Source: Lycorma delicatula (lineage: Eukaryota > Arthropoda > Insecta > Hemiptera > Fulgoridae). Taken from it: 64,000 nucleotides of DNA. A program made the translations under genes and the position numbers. The notes beneath the pieces were generated by a model. The model was not told the origin of the DNA. It saw only the letters and a list, made by a program, of their open reading frames with translations, and ran no database searches. This document shows, one piece after another, positions 21,863 through 32,174 of the stretch (the first letter of the stretch is position 1; each line of letters starts with the position of its first letter). The stretch spans positions 20,480,022 to 20,544,021 of the forward strand of contig NC_134465.1 of NCBI RefSeq assembly GCF_047948215.1. Reading direction: 5' to 3'.

Positions 21863-22560
21863 TCCGTTTGGTCTACCGTCGGTCATATGTAACTATATAG
21901 TACGGGCGAAGCCGCGACGGGTATGCTATTTATATATAAAAAGGAATAAAATTTTTATGAAATATTTTAAAGAAAAATTAATTTTAATAGGGAGTTGAAT
22001 TTTAAAAATTAATAATTTTAGAATATTCAATATTTTCTATGTACTCCGATATGTAATTAACCAAAATTATATATATTCTGATTAATTTTAATAAAAATCG
22101 AATTTAAATTTTTAATTAAAATAATTTATTTTTATAATTAATACGATTTTTTAATAAATAACTAACTATTTCTGATAAAAGTTTTATAACTTCAAAATTT
22201 CATTTTCTTTAGCAGCCTCTTGTTTTTTTATGACGTATGTAGCAGACACGAGTTGGTATTCTTAAGTAAGACAGTAATAAGAACCTTTTATGAGAGATGA
22301 AACATTTTTTTATAATTTCCCATAGGAACTTCAACGTAAAACATTTCTAGTCATCTGGTAAAAATTGTCGAATAAAAATGTGCGATTGAACGCATGCGTA
22401 TGTGTGCGAGAGTATTTTGTAAATTATTAATCTATAATTTATATTTGTATTGATTAATAGCTGACCCCACAATGCTTCGCTATCGCTAGATTTGAGTATA
22501 TATATCGTAAATTTAATAACATAAGCGATAGTTTGATAAAAAATTAAGACTGAACGTTAC
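21863..22560. other. AT-rich non-coding DNA
   Basis: At 21895-21930 the phrase gggcgaagccgcgacgggta resembles the Helitron-like 3' motif at 16950. The rest is unrecognised. Confidence 0.4.
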
Positions 22561-22564
22561 GAGA

Positions 22565-22858
22565 CTTCACAATATTTAACGATTGCTCTTTTTCCCCATT
22601 TTCCCTATTTCCTTATTTCCTGTTTCCCTTTTCCCTATTGCCATATTTCTTTCTCCATTTCCCTTTTCCATATCCCAATTTCCTCCTTTCCTTTCCCCTT
22701 TATCGTCTTACCGTTTTCCATGTCCTATTTACACTTCCCCAAAATATTTTACCTTTCCCCTTCCCCTTCTTCCGTTTTCCTCCTTTCCCTTTTCCCCGCT
22801 CGTAAATCGGTCCAGTAGTTTTGTTTAGTCTACAGCATACACGCATACGAACATTGCC

Positions 22859-22860
<2 letters not shown>
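22565..22860 (-). repeat. Pyrimidine minisatellite and Helitron-like flank
   Basis: About 22590-22798 is a C/T-rich tract built on ttccc units. It is followed by cgtaaatcggtccagtagtt and gcatacacgcatacg, the reverse complement of the flank at about 16635-16672. It is therefore the same element as the one at 16.4-17 kb in opposite orientation. Confidence 0.75.

Positions 22861-22894
<34 letters not shown>
22859..22894. repeat. (TA)n microsatellite
   Basis: About 18 TA units border the Helitron-like repeat. Confidence 0.95.
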
Positions 22895-22900
<6 letters not shown>

Positions 22901-23335
22901 AGAAAGTCTGTATGTATAGTTGTTTGTTTCGTAATTTTCTGAATACGAGCCAAATCGGAGATAATCAACCGTAAAGTTAGAGTATTATGTTACAAAATAC
23001 ATTATATAACAAATCTGTAACAATTCTGTGTGTATTTTTTACTCGAAATTCAATGTCACAATATTAATAAATACATTTCACCTACCGTGTAAATATTTTA
23101 TATTAACTCCACATACAGTATTACTACTACATTGTATAACAAAATACTTAACGATATATTACCGACGCTTCGTTTGCAATTTCTAGCTTCTTTTTTATTC
23201 TTACAAACAGCAATAAAGCATCTTTCAACAGCCACATGATTATTTAGATTTAGAGCAAATTTGCACTAAATTATGTCCCGATAAACTAATTATTATGCTC
23301 CCAAAAGATGTATGTTTTTAATTCATTGTTATGTA
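22895..23335. other. AT-rich non-coding DNA, nothing recognised
   Basis: Part may belong to the decayed upstream portion of the Penelope-like element, but I cannot align it by eye. Confidence 0.4.
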
Positions 23336-23523
23336 GAGCCGTAAAATACCTCAAACATGAAAAAACTTCCTTAAATAAAGAAATAGAAATAAAAACATTG
23401 CTGTTACTAACGGTTATAATGTCGGTACTATAAATAAATTATATAATAAAATAAATAACAAAATTAATATAAATAACAATACAAAATTATTACCTGATAA
23501 AAAGGATAAAATATACATTACAA

Positions 23524-23925
23524 ATGAATATACACATTTCAGTCAAAAAAAATGGGTTAACACCTGCGTATGTTACTAATAACAAATTAATTAAATATAT
23601 TAATAAAAAATCGTATGATAATGATTCCAAAATTGATAAACAGGGAGTAAACAGTCTTGTTGATGATTGTGACTCGATATACGTGGGTATTACCGATCGT
23701 AAATTTTCCACACGTGCTAAAGAGCATATAAATAGCATCAAAAATAATAAACCAGAAAACTCCAACTTTGTCAAACATATAATAGAATACGGTCATACAT
23801 ACGATTATAATATTTTCATGAAAAACTTAGATATTTCTTACAAATATTATAATACTTCTAATTTGGAAAAATATAATATATATTGTGATAATAAAAATTT
23901 AATTAATGAACAAAAATTTTTTTAA
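23524..23925 (+). CDS. GIY-YIG endonuclease domain of a Penelope-like element
   Basis: In Penelope-like elements this single-strand nicking domain opens the target DNA for priming by the reverse transcriptase. Residues about 22-45 continue the linker (NKLIKYINKK). Residues about 41-80 form the GIY-YIG core: GVNSLVDDCDSIYVGITDR. The first motif, normally GVY or GIY, reads GVN, so the Tyr is lost, and the block appears one residue short. The second motif, IYVG, is intact. The following KFSTRAKEHINSI keeps the conserved Arg, and downstream HIIEYGH and the Asn/Glu-rich end follow. The preceding RT remnant is in another frame, with a shift near an A-run at about 23545. The upstream Met is therefore probably not a genuine start, and the domain is a relic of a longer protein. 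Confidence 0.82.
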   Translation: MNIHISVKKNGLTPAYVTNNKLIKYINKKSYDNDSKIDKQGVNSLVDDCDSIYVGITDRKFSTRAKEHINSIKNNKPENSNFVKHIIEYGHTYDYNIFMKNLDISYKYYNTSNLEKYNIYCDNKNLINEQKFF

Positions 23926-24141
23926 GACGATATATTATTTAAAAACATACTAAACATAAATATAAAGAAGTAATAATCTAATCTAATAATTATCTCTTTT
24001 TATAATTATGGTTCTGTTTGATTCAGTTTTAATCCACCAGAGTATATGTATGTTCCTTCAGACCGGGACAGTCATGTCTGTTTTTTTTTAATTTTAACTA
24101 TGATTTATTTTTTTAACTTTTGATTTTAAATATATTAACTT

Positions 24142-24189
24142 CTGATGATGGCTTCCGGGCAGGCCGAAAGATCTATAAGAGTAGATATC
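24142..24189 (+). ncRNA. Hammerhead ribozyme-like motif (candidate, imperfect)
   Basis: CTGATGA at 24142-24148 and GAAA at 24166-24169 are separated by a stem (ggctt with aggcc, one G-U). After GAAA, agatcta (24169-24175) pairs with tagatat (24182-24188) at six of seven positions, leaving C24189 at the expected cleavage position. Penelope-like elements are known to carry such ribozymes. Against it, one extra T lies between CTGATGA and stem II, and I find no convincing stem I. Confidence 0.35.
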
Positions 24190-24234
24190 AACGTGCTGGT
24201 AAGGTCGATTACATTAAGTGTTAATTTATTCTTT

Positions 24235-25395
24235 AACATATCAGCGGTACCATGTTTGAGAAATTAACGTTATGGAATGGAATGCAAAGTTGGCAGGACT
24301 CTATTACTCCCTACTTTATCGCAGAACCTGGACAGAGTCCCTTGCTGCTGGATCATTCTAATCGGGCTTGTTTTTTAAAAGGTTATTTTTTAATCTCGGA
24401 TCTAATTTTTCAAGTTTTGTCTATTATTATTTTAGAGAATTTAAGACGGATTTAATTGCATTCCAATCCGTTGTTAAACCAGCGTTATCGAACCCATTTC
24501 ATGGGCCGACCGCGGAAGGCTAGGCTTATAAAGTCTGTCCTCCCGACGTAATTCCCCTTCAGACCGTCCACTGAAGTCCTTTCGGTGCTAACTCTTTAAT
24601 AGGCTAGCAGGAATACGCCACAACGGGACACTAGCTATAAGGAGGGAGCAATGCGTCCCCTTTTCCGGAGGAGTCGCTATTGCTGGGTTATTTTGTCTTA
24701 TTGTAAGTTTTGAAATAGGAGAGGTTGTGTAGAAGCTCTTCATCCGCTTCTGGTATGGCTGCTCTTCAGGACGCATCTCTGCTGGGCTCTGTTCCGGACT
24801 CCAGTCCGTGATGTTGAGGCGAGTGGTTGGTCTTCCTTCTTCTTCTCCCTCTTCTTCTTCCGAAGACCTCTTCGTTCTTCTTTGGCCTGCACTTTCCAAG
24901 AATTGGTAGTAACCGAAGTTACATACCATTAACCTTGAAATTCCCGAGGCCCCGAAGGGCTGAACGGGGGAAAGTGCAGGTTTCTTCGTTCTTCTGTGCT
25001 GTCAGTGGCTGCTGAGCAGGTGACTGCTGGGCAGGTGGCTGCTGGGCTCGTTCCCTCTTTCTTCTTTCTTGAAAGGAAAGGAAGGTAATAGGGAACTTAC
25101 AAATGGTGATACCTATTCGAGATCGCGGTTTTGGGGCGGCGATTTTTGTGGAAGAAGTAAACAGTAATTATTCACTCCACGTAATTATTAACCTTCAGAC
25201 ACACGTGTGTCTGAGAAGGGGTTGGGGGGACCGCGTGGCCGCAGTGAAGAAACCATTTGTTTTTGTGGTTAACGTTATGTTGTATTGTTATTGTACATTA
25301 TTACATTTGTTACGATTTTACTGGATGCATGTTCGTAGTATTAATCATGTACGATTTCTTACCTTAAAAATTACCGTGATTGTCACTGATATCGG
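24235..25395. other. Unassigned, partly GC-richer region
   Basis: From 24465 to 25100 the composition is less AT-rich and CpG-containing. A minus-strand ORF at 24588-24929 encodes an acidic patch (SSEEEEGEEEG) and Pro/Thr-rich text without a domain I know. It could be the ORF1 or leader of a retroelement. Three imperfect copies of a 15-16-bp unit around ggtggctgctgggc lie at about 25003-25050. Confidence 0.35.
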
Positions 25396-25399
25396 CTCC

Positions 25400-26390
25400 A
25401 TATTTGGACTCAATTGTTACGTCATCACCGTCATCTTCAATTTAGTCGGCAAACCAGGCGTCATCCTCAGTACCGTCGAGTCCTTTCGATATACCTGTTT
25501 TGTTGAAATTTTTATCAACGATATCGGGTGAAATCAATCTCTAGATACCAGAATCCATTTGCAAATCACTTTTAACGTTGGCCGTTTGATTTTCCCGTCC
25601 GCCATGTACTCGTTTTATATTTCAAACGTCTATCTTGAATCCAGCTGGCGTATATATCCCTTGAACGATTTGTTGACCGACTTATCTAGAGGCTTCAACA
25701 TTGATGTTAACCACCAGGAATAACGGCCTTGTCCGTTTTTTCCACTTTAGGTAGGACTTTACCGATTGAATGAGATGGCGAAGGAAACTGTCCGACATGA
25801 GAAAGAACTTTAGGGGAGGCGGTGAACGTGGTCATCGTTTCCAGACTTTTATGATCTAAACCGACTTCAGTTCGTCGATCATTCTTCCTTTCTCCTGTGC
25901 CACAACATGCATACCGACAGGAGATTTTAAACCTTTAGTTGTAGTTTTCTTCCGAAAAATGACGTATTGCGGCAAATTGCTGCCATCAGTATTTATTTCT
26001 ATCATCACAGTGCTGCTGATGAAAGTCAACTGCTTTGTCCGTGTAATCTTGGGGTATGTTGAAGAGTATCCGACGTAAATTAATCATCTTCTCAAGAACA
26101 AGTTCTTCTTTTTCGTGAAGCGCCAAAACCATCCCTTACCGGTTTTGAACTAGGTGTAAGGAATCCCTTTTGCACGTCCTTACACAATATTTAGTGGTCG
26201 ATTACGAAATTTTTGTTGATTATTCCGAAACGTACGGCAAGTACTTTGTATTTTTGTAATGGCTCCTACTATTCGCGCCCGTATTACAGACAGATTTTGA
26301 AACACCATATTCTCTCTAAGCAGCTCAGTTACTGTTCTTCTCGGCGAAATCAATCGCACGAAGTTTGCTATTATATTTTACTTTCGACAT
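25400..26390 (-). pseudogene. pogo/Tigger-like transposase pseudogene
   Basis: Pogo-type transposases combine a CENP-B-like helix-turn-helix DNA-binding half with a DDE catalytic half. Reading the minus strand from an ATG at 26390 gives KYNSKLRAIDFAEKNSN and REYGVSKS, the N-terminal HTH. Later come DGSNLPQYVIFRKK (about 25990-25940), GLKSPVGMHVVAQEKGRM (about 25940-25885), VKSYLKWKK and LVVNINVEASR (a decayed form of the stretch that precedes a catalytic Asp in relatives), KSDLQMDSGI, and the acidic C-terminus GLDGTEDDAWFAD. Many stops and frameshifts separate these blocks. No long ORF marks it. I could not find the terminal repeats. Confidence 0.82.
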
Positions 26391-26394
26391 TGTT

Positions 26395-27236
26395 ACCGAA
26401 ACATATTTTCACGAACTCACGACTTATTGGTCGCACGACCTGCTAACTGCAGGCGGGAAAGGAAATTAAAAGATTCACGCGACATGCTTGTACACCAAGC
26501 AATAGTTTGGGAAGTTAGGAGGGGGTGAGTATGCGAACTGTTCGACCTTGACTGCAAACAAATTCTTTTCTCGATGAATTCTATGGAAAGCCAAAAAATC
26601 ACTGTATTACCGGGTTTACAATAGGAATATTGCAGCTTCACGAAAATCTTACTTAGTAAAGTAAAGTTTTACTTTATATTACTTTACTTTTACTATATAT
26701 ATTAAACATAATACTCATTTTGAAATTAAAAATAATAATAATAATAGTTATTATTACTATGAATAATACTGTCGAAATGATTTTGAAAACCTTTCAAAAA
26801 TATTAATTTTTTGGTGAAAAGTATCTTAATGTCTAAGAATTGTTACTTATCTTTCTTCTCTCTGATCACACACACACACATTTTCTCACTTTCACCCTCT
26901 TTCTTTCTCTAATAAGGATTGGAGTATCTGGTAAGTTAAAAAAAGTACTATTATGCACTTCATTTGGACTTTATCCAAACTGAATGCTATTCATCGGTCT
27001 CATTTCTTCTATTTATGTCGGTTTCAATTTTCTGTTTTTCTTTTCTTTTTTTTTATATTTCATTTCTGTATTTACCATAATATTAATATTTTATTGAATT
27101 CTGAAGAAAATGAAATCATTAATTTCATCAAAAATTATGTTAGTAACTGTAATAAGGTCAAATTTATCATATTCTACTATTAAATATGATTGTTCGTGGA
27201 GTTTTTAGAAATCTTTAAATTATTTAAAAATTCATC

Positions 27237-27273
<37 letters not shown>

Positions 27274-27550
27274 TAAGAAAATATTATGGAAAAACATAAA
27301 ATTTGATAAATAATAAAATGTTAATTTAACATTTTTTTAGAATTATATATAATATTAAAATTTAACACGTTTAAATCGAAAAATCAAATTATAAATTTTG
27401 TAATACTTTTGTCATATTACGCGTTTTCGATTATAATATGCAAAGAAAAAATTCTTGATAATGAGTACAGAGTTGCTAGATGTAAATAAGTTATTATGAA
27501 AGATATAAACAAGAATTTATGCAGCAGTAGGAACCAGTGAAGATTTGATA
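26395..27550. other. AT-rich DNA, nothing recognised
   Basis: It includes (AC)n at about 26869-26880 and (TA)n at 27239-27272. The 5' flank of the pogo relic (26440-26640) should hold its terminal repeat, but I could not identify it. Confidence 0.4.
27239..27272. repeat. (TA)n microsatellite
   Basis: About 16 TA units. Confidence 0.95.
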
Positions 27551-27555
27551 TAAAA

Positions 27556-28300
27556 GTTTCATTTTAATCGCCGCAGGAGATTTTCTCGTAAACTAAGCAC
27601 AATACAAAAAAAGTAACCTAAACAAAAGTTACTCTGATTGGAAGGGAAACACCTCATTGTAACCTTGAATTTGAACTTGACCTTGGCCTTTATTTCAAGA
27701 TTAACACGGTATTTTCAAATTCAGTGACCTACTTTTGACTCTACCAATTTTATGAAAATAAAATTTTACATTGAAATATGCGGTCACACATATGACCTTG
27801 AACCTTTTTTTAAGGTAACACGGCTAACAATCAGAGAGAGGGTTGTACAAGTTACACGTTTTTGAAGGTCTTACAATATTCCTGGAATATTTATATTCCA
27901 GGAATATTGTAAGACCTTCCTTGTAAGACCTATATATTCATATATATATATATATATATTTCGAAAACTATATATATATTTAATATATATTTCGAAAACT
28001 ATGGGAAAGAGTATAAAAATTACTTTATCGTATAACACTATCTCTAACGGTTAGACGTATGACCAACAAAAAAAGTCCAGTCATATGTGTGAACCACATA
28101 CTTCACTGTAAAATTTTCTACTCTTAATTGGCGGAAGTCAAAAATGGATCATTCCGTTTGAAAATATCGTGTTAACCTTGAAATAAGGTCAAGGTCATCA
28201 TGAGGTGTCCCTCTCCAATCTTGAGTTACCTTTGTGTAGACAATGTTTTTGAATTGTGCTTAGTTTACGAGAAAATCGCCTGGAGCAATTAAAATGAAAC
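27556..28300. mobile_element. Foldback element with long inverted arms
   Basis: The left arm (27556 to about 27830, starting gtttcattttaatcgccgca) is matched by the reverse complement of the right arm (about 28040-28300, ending aattaaaatgaaac) over about 260 bases with moderate divergence. Shared phrases include gattttctcgtaaactaagc and cacacatatgac. The centre holds a separate perfect palindrome at 27864-27919. There is no ORF. This is the structure of a foldback or long-TIR MITE. No flanking duplication was identified. Confidence 0.8.
27864..27919. repeat. Perfect palindrome, 27-bp arms, 2-base loop
   Basis: The left arm at 27864-27890 begins gaaggtcttacaatattcct. The right arm at 27893-27919 is its exact reverse complement, with tt between. 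Part of it (cttgtaagacc) is repeated again just downstream at about 27920-27930. Confidence 0.97.
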
Positions 28301-28399
28301 ACCTCTGTATACATATATATACATATTTTTACACGCGCGCAAAAACACACAATATGTCCCACGAAGAGGTGAACGTTTTTATTTAATATTATTCGCCTA

Positions 28400-28640
28400 T
28401 TCCCCGACTGATTCTATTGAAACTTGACAGACCTTTAAGAGAAAGGTTCTAAAATGTTCTGTGAAAGTTTCAACCTTCTAGGATGTACAGAAACAAAATG
28501 GCGGCTTTCAAATAAAAAAATAAATTTTACATAGACAATTTTTATTTATTACAAAATAGCTGGTAAAAATGATTATAAACAGATAATAACTAGAATAATT
28601 AAAAACAGTCAGATAATTAGTCACGGTTATTAATAATTAA
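28400..28640 (+). repeat. Family E repeat, copy 1
   Basis: It shares the ordered phrases tttcaaccttctaggatgta, ggcggctttcaaataaaa and ttacaaaatagctggtaaaa with 60555-60790. No ORF was found. Confidence 0.7.
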
Positions 28641-28920
28641 TTATCAACTTGTTTTATTTAATTTCAACGGCTGTTTAACATCTTTTCTCTTCGTCGTAGC
28701 ATTTCGTCGATTTTCAAGTTGAAAATGTTGAACCTGGCTGCATTTTTTCTCTCAGTGATTATGGAGAACTTATTTCTCTCTCTCTTAATAAGGTTTAAAC
28801 AGCGGTTAAATGACTTATGCTGTGTTATTTTACGAGTAAAATATAGAAATATACGAAATTGTGGGCCTTATAAGAGATATTTTAGGCCGTTAAACCGAAC
28901 CGAAATTTTTATTTGAGTAA
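28641..28920. other. Non-coding spacer, nothing recognised
   Basis: The 65-codon ORF at 28719 shows no domain. Confidence 0.35.
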
Positions 28921-30175
28921 TAAGGGTGACTTACGGGAAACGGACGGTTTTCAAAGAGCGATACAAAGTTAATTTACAAAATAATATTATTATATTGTTA
29001 CGCAAAATAAAGGTGAAACATACTATTTATTAAAAATAGTCATTTTTTGAAAATTGTCACTCATGTGCTGGCCATCCATTTGAATGCAGGTTTCCACCTT
29101 CTTTAGAAAATCATTCTCAACTCGGGTCAATATGCCTTGTTCAATCAATGCAAATTTTCTGTAATCGCATCTTTCAAGTCTATTAAATTACGGGGTTTGT
29201 GAGCATAAGCACGTTCATTCAAGCATCCCCAGAGGAGGACAAATCCGGTGACCTTGACGGCCACGGTACGTCACCCAAGTAACGAGTTTCTCACAACTAC
29301 CATCGATGTGGGGGCAGTGTGCTCTGTGGCACCATCTTGTTGGAAATAAACGTTTCTCATGTTTAATCTTCGCCTGTGAAGTTTTGGTCCAAGAAATGTA
29401 TTCAAAATGTGAACGTAGCGTTGTGAGTTCACTGCCACCGTGACGCCATTTTCCTTGAAAAAATACGGCCCGATTACTCCAAAACGGGCAACCGCACTCC
29501 AAACAGTAACTTTCGGAGAGCGGAGAGGTGTTTCGTGAACTTTACAGGGATTTTGAGGGGCTCAGTAACGAAAGTTTTGTTTGTTTACCGAGCCGTTTAG
29601 GTGAAAATGAGCTTCGTCACGCATTAACAGTATCGCATTAGGATTATCATTAAACAGCACTTAAATACGCACTGCGAAGTCTTTTCTTTGTTCATAGTCC
29701 CCCGGTTTGAGTTGCTGGATTACCTACATTTTATACGGATGGAATTTCAAATCAAGTCGTAAAATCTTCCTCACACTAACACGTCTCATTTTTAGTTCTC
29801 GTGCACGTCTTCGTGCAGATCGACTCGGACTCCTGATTAATGCCGCTCTGGCGTCCTTACAGTTCTTGAAGGGCCTGGTGGCTTTTTCTGTGTTATTGTT
29901 CCTGCTGTTCTGAACGTCTCATCCCTCCTTAACAACGTGTTTCAATCGATGTTGAAGTAGCGACGAAAGATACGCTGTGTTGTGACAATAGACTCGTTAT
30001 TTCGATTAAAAGTATCACACGCGAAAGCACGATGCTGTATCGTCCACTGCTCCATTGTGGCTGAAATGGTAGGCCGCATTCAAGTGAATTACCTAACCTC
30101 AATCTCCTCACCACCTGTAAAAAAATGCACTGGCTGTTCAAAAAACATTCGCCTCCCGGAATAAGTCACCCTGTA
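28921..30175 (-). mobile_element. Tc1/mariner-superfamily transposon with TIRs
   Basis: Ends at 28921-28956 (taagggtgacttacgggaaa) and 30137-30175 (reverse complement tacagggtgacttattccgg) form inverted repeats of about 36 bp with small differences, each preceded by TA. The 1.25-kb element holds one minus-strand transposase relic. It differs clearly from the two mariners at 0.8 and 14.5 kb. Confidence 0.9.
29023..30055 (-). pseudogene. Tc1/mariner-like transposase pseudogene (DUF4817 N-terminus type)
   Basis: The minus-strand ATG at 30055 gives MEQWTIQHRAFACDTF, NNESIVTTQRIFRRYFNI and SRTVRTPER, the HTH half. There follow SPSRSARRRARELKM, LKFHPYKM, then the first catalytic motif MRDEAHFHLNGSVNKQNFRY. 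Next come VTVWSAVARFGVIGPYFF, a second-Asp motif DGATEHTAP, SRSPDL with the third Asp, and LLWGCLNERAYAHKPRNL. The protein ends with VENDFLKKVETCIQMDGQH. Several stops replace Trp codons and at least one frameshift lies between SPDL and the LLWG block. The catalytic acids are still visible, so inactivation is by frame damage. Confidence 0.9.
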
Positions 30176-30179
30176 CCAA

Positions 30180-30955
30180 TATGTTTTTGTTTTTACAAAC
30201 TGCCTCAATAAAACGGCTGCTCCGAAAATTTAAAGAAAATTTAATGAATTGAAATTTAAAGAAAAATGAATTTTCTTTCTATTATTTCTTTCCCGGCGAA
30301 TATTAAAGGGAATATTAATGATCATGTCATCATACTTTTTCATTTAAAGATGGTTTAAAACGTTAAATAGTGAAGTATCTTCTTCGTAGCCGTTGAAAGA
30401 CAATAAGAGAAAGTTTCGGTTGATAAATGATGGTCGGAGGAACGGATAGAATATCTTTTAGTTAGTTACATAATTTATCAAGAAGTTCGTTAAAACTTCG
30501 CCGGTAGAACTAGACCGCAGGCCGAAGTCTGTTGCAGTTCTAAACATGGCCTAAAAATGGGTTTCGGGTTTTTTTGAAAATCTTTACGTTTTAGGGTCCG
30601 ATTAGTTCAGCGGGACAAAAAAAAATCATTTATATGTATTTGTGTACGTATGTGTCGGTCTTACTGCTTTTGGCCTTGTATCTCAAGATCGACCAAACCG
30701 ATTTTCTTCAAATTTGGCTGAAATATTTCTACTTGTAGGACATAATCATATTATTTTTTTCAAAATCGATTAATGAGGTGGGGTTATCGTAAAAAAAATT
30801 TCAATTTTCTTCAGAGTAATTTTAGAGAAAACTTTATCGAAAACTTTATTTATATACAATGTATATTAATAATCTATGAATCATCTATAATCTATTATTT
30901 ATGATCTATAAAAATCCAAAATTTTTCAAAAAAATTAGCCCTCACTTCTTAAAAT
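30180..30955. other. Non-coding DNA, nothing recognised
   Basis: Text such as gtatgtgtcggtcttactgc and gtatctcaagatcgaccaaa suggests a dispersed repeat, but no second copy lies in this window. Confidence 0.4.
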
Positions 30956-30961
30956 AGAAAT

Positions 30962-31690
30962 ATGTTTTCTGCTTCCTTCGGTTTATATATTTTTAAAATT
31001 AAAATAGCTTCGGCATCTATATTATTTTCCGGACCCGCAATGAGAAAAAAATTTATTCATTGGTTGCAGCGGACACAATTTGTGCCTGACTGCGGTGCCG
31101 TCAATGATGTCGAGCATGTTATCTTCGTGTTAAATAGGTGGACAGATTAAAGGCTGCTCTGTGTGACGGTGACTGCTCTTCTTCGCGCCAACAATATTGT
31201 CGGTGTCATGCTGGATTCCGCCAAAAAGTGGAACGCTGTCTAAGATGGTGAGGGATATCATCGCGGGAGAGGTTATGATAAGGAGCAGCCTGTGGGGATA
31301 GGCGTCCGTTCACCTATCGACGTGGGTTTGTGTTCTCCGTTGATGCCCTTGGTACTTCACTGAGTTTCTACTCCTCCTTTCAGTCCGACGGTCATGCCGC
31401 TCTCGTCATGGCAATAAGCATTATCGCGGGGAGGAGACAAGAATGGGATGAACGTTCGTCCGCGACCGGTCGTAGATGGGCGTAGCTCCGTTGATCTCCG
31501 TGGGACTCCGCTATCTCACCTTCTGGCTGTCGATCCTGCAATTTGCACCGGAGTTTTCTTTTTGGCGGTTCGGTCTTCGTGTATTGCCGAGGGGAGAGGT
31601 TTTTAGTCGGTGAGAGTCCGATACTGGTGTTCTGTGTGAATAGGCGGTGGCTGGTAGAGCTTTCCCATCCGACGACAAAAAAAAACTTTT
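30962..31690 (+). mobile_element. 3' end of an R1-like LINE
   Basis: A decayed C-terminal domain at about 31075-31290 carries a zinc-knuckle remnant, PDCGAVNDVEHVIFVLNRWTD, where the expected CPxCG and final Cys are altered. Then come LLRANNIVGVMLDSAKKWNAV. A 3' untranslated region of about 400 bases follows. It ends in ggtttttagtcggtgagagt, ccatccgacgac and a short A-run at 31677-31685, a style typical of R1-clade elements. Frameshifts and stops are present. The RT domain is missing. Confidence 0.75.
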
Positions 31691-32170
31691 TTTTTATTAC
31701 TGTTATAAAGATTATATATTTTTATTTAAATATTCTTTTAAACTTTTTTTTTTGTTAGAGATCGCTTCTTTAAAAAAAAATTTTCCTAGATTTTCCTCAG
31801 AGACAGATAAGGAGGCTCCTAAAATAAAAATAAAAAGTTTAATTATATTATTTTTATTATGTTTTGTTTAACCGGTATAGTGTTAATAAAAATGTAAGTT
31901 TTATAAATATTTATTTATTTATTAATTATTGATTTATTTATTCATTTCAAATTTCGACTTCGTGATACTTATTTTTAAAAGTTAGCAATAAGCGAAAAAT
32001 GTTTAAAAAGTATTTTAATTTAATGCTTTAATTTCATATTACAGATCAAAAAAACTTTTAAAGTTAAATTTATAAAAAAACGCTGAAAACACAATTGTAG
32101 GACTTTTCCGTCACGCGGCTCCAAGAAAATCCTACAACTGTGGGTTGTTTCTATTGCACGGCTTACACAC
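31691..32170. other. AT-rich non-coding DNA, nothing recognised
   Basis: An imperfect hairpin (ttgtaggacttttc with gaaaatcctacaac) is at about 32094-32142. Nothing else was recognised. Confidence 0.4.
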
Positions 32171-32174
32171 ACAA

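Larger units (their letters stand above)
23340..24230 (+). mobile_element. 3' part of a Penelope-like element
   Basis: A reverse transcriptase C-terminal remnant (about 23370-23530, with KINNKI and DKKDKIYITNEYTHF) leads into a GIY-YIG endonuclease ORF. A 3' untranslated region of about 300 bases follows, with a hammerhead-like motif at 24142-24189. This order of RT then GIY-YIG is diagnostic of endonuclease-bearing Penelope-like retroelements. The RT palm is missing or unrecognisable. Confidence 0.85.

Noticed and set aside
24588..24929. 113-codon minus-strand ORF as a host gene
   Set aside because: It has an acidic low-complexity patch but no recognised domain and no splice or neighbouring exon evidence; kept only as unassigned sequence.
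25103..25531. 142-codon plus-strand ORF as a gene
   Set aside because: Its 3' part overlaps the minus-strand pogo relic, and its hydrophobic translation shows no domain.
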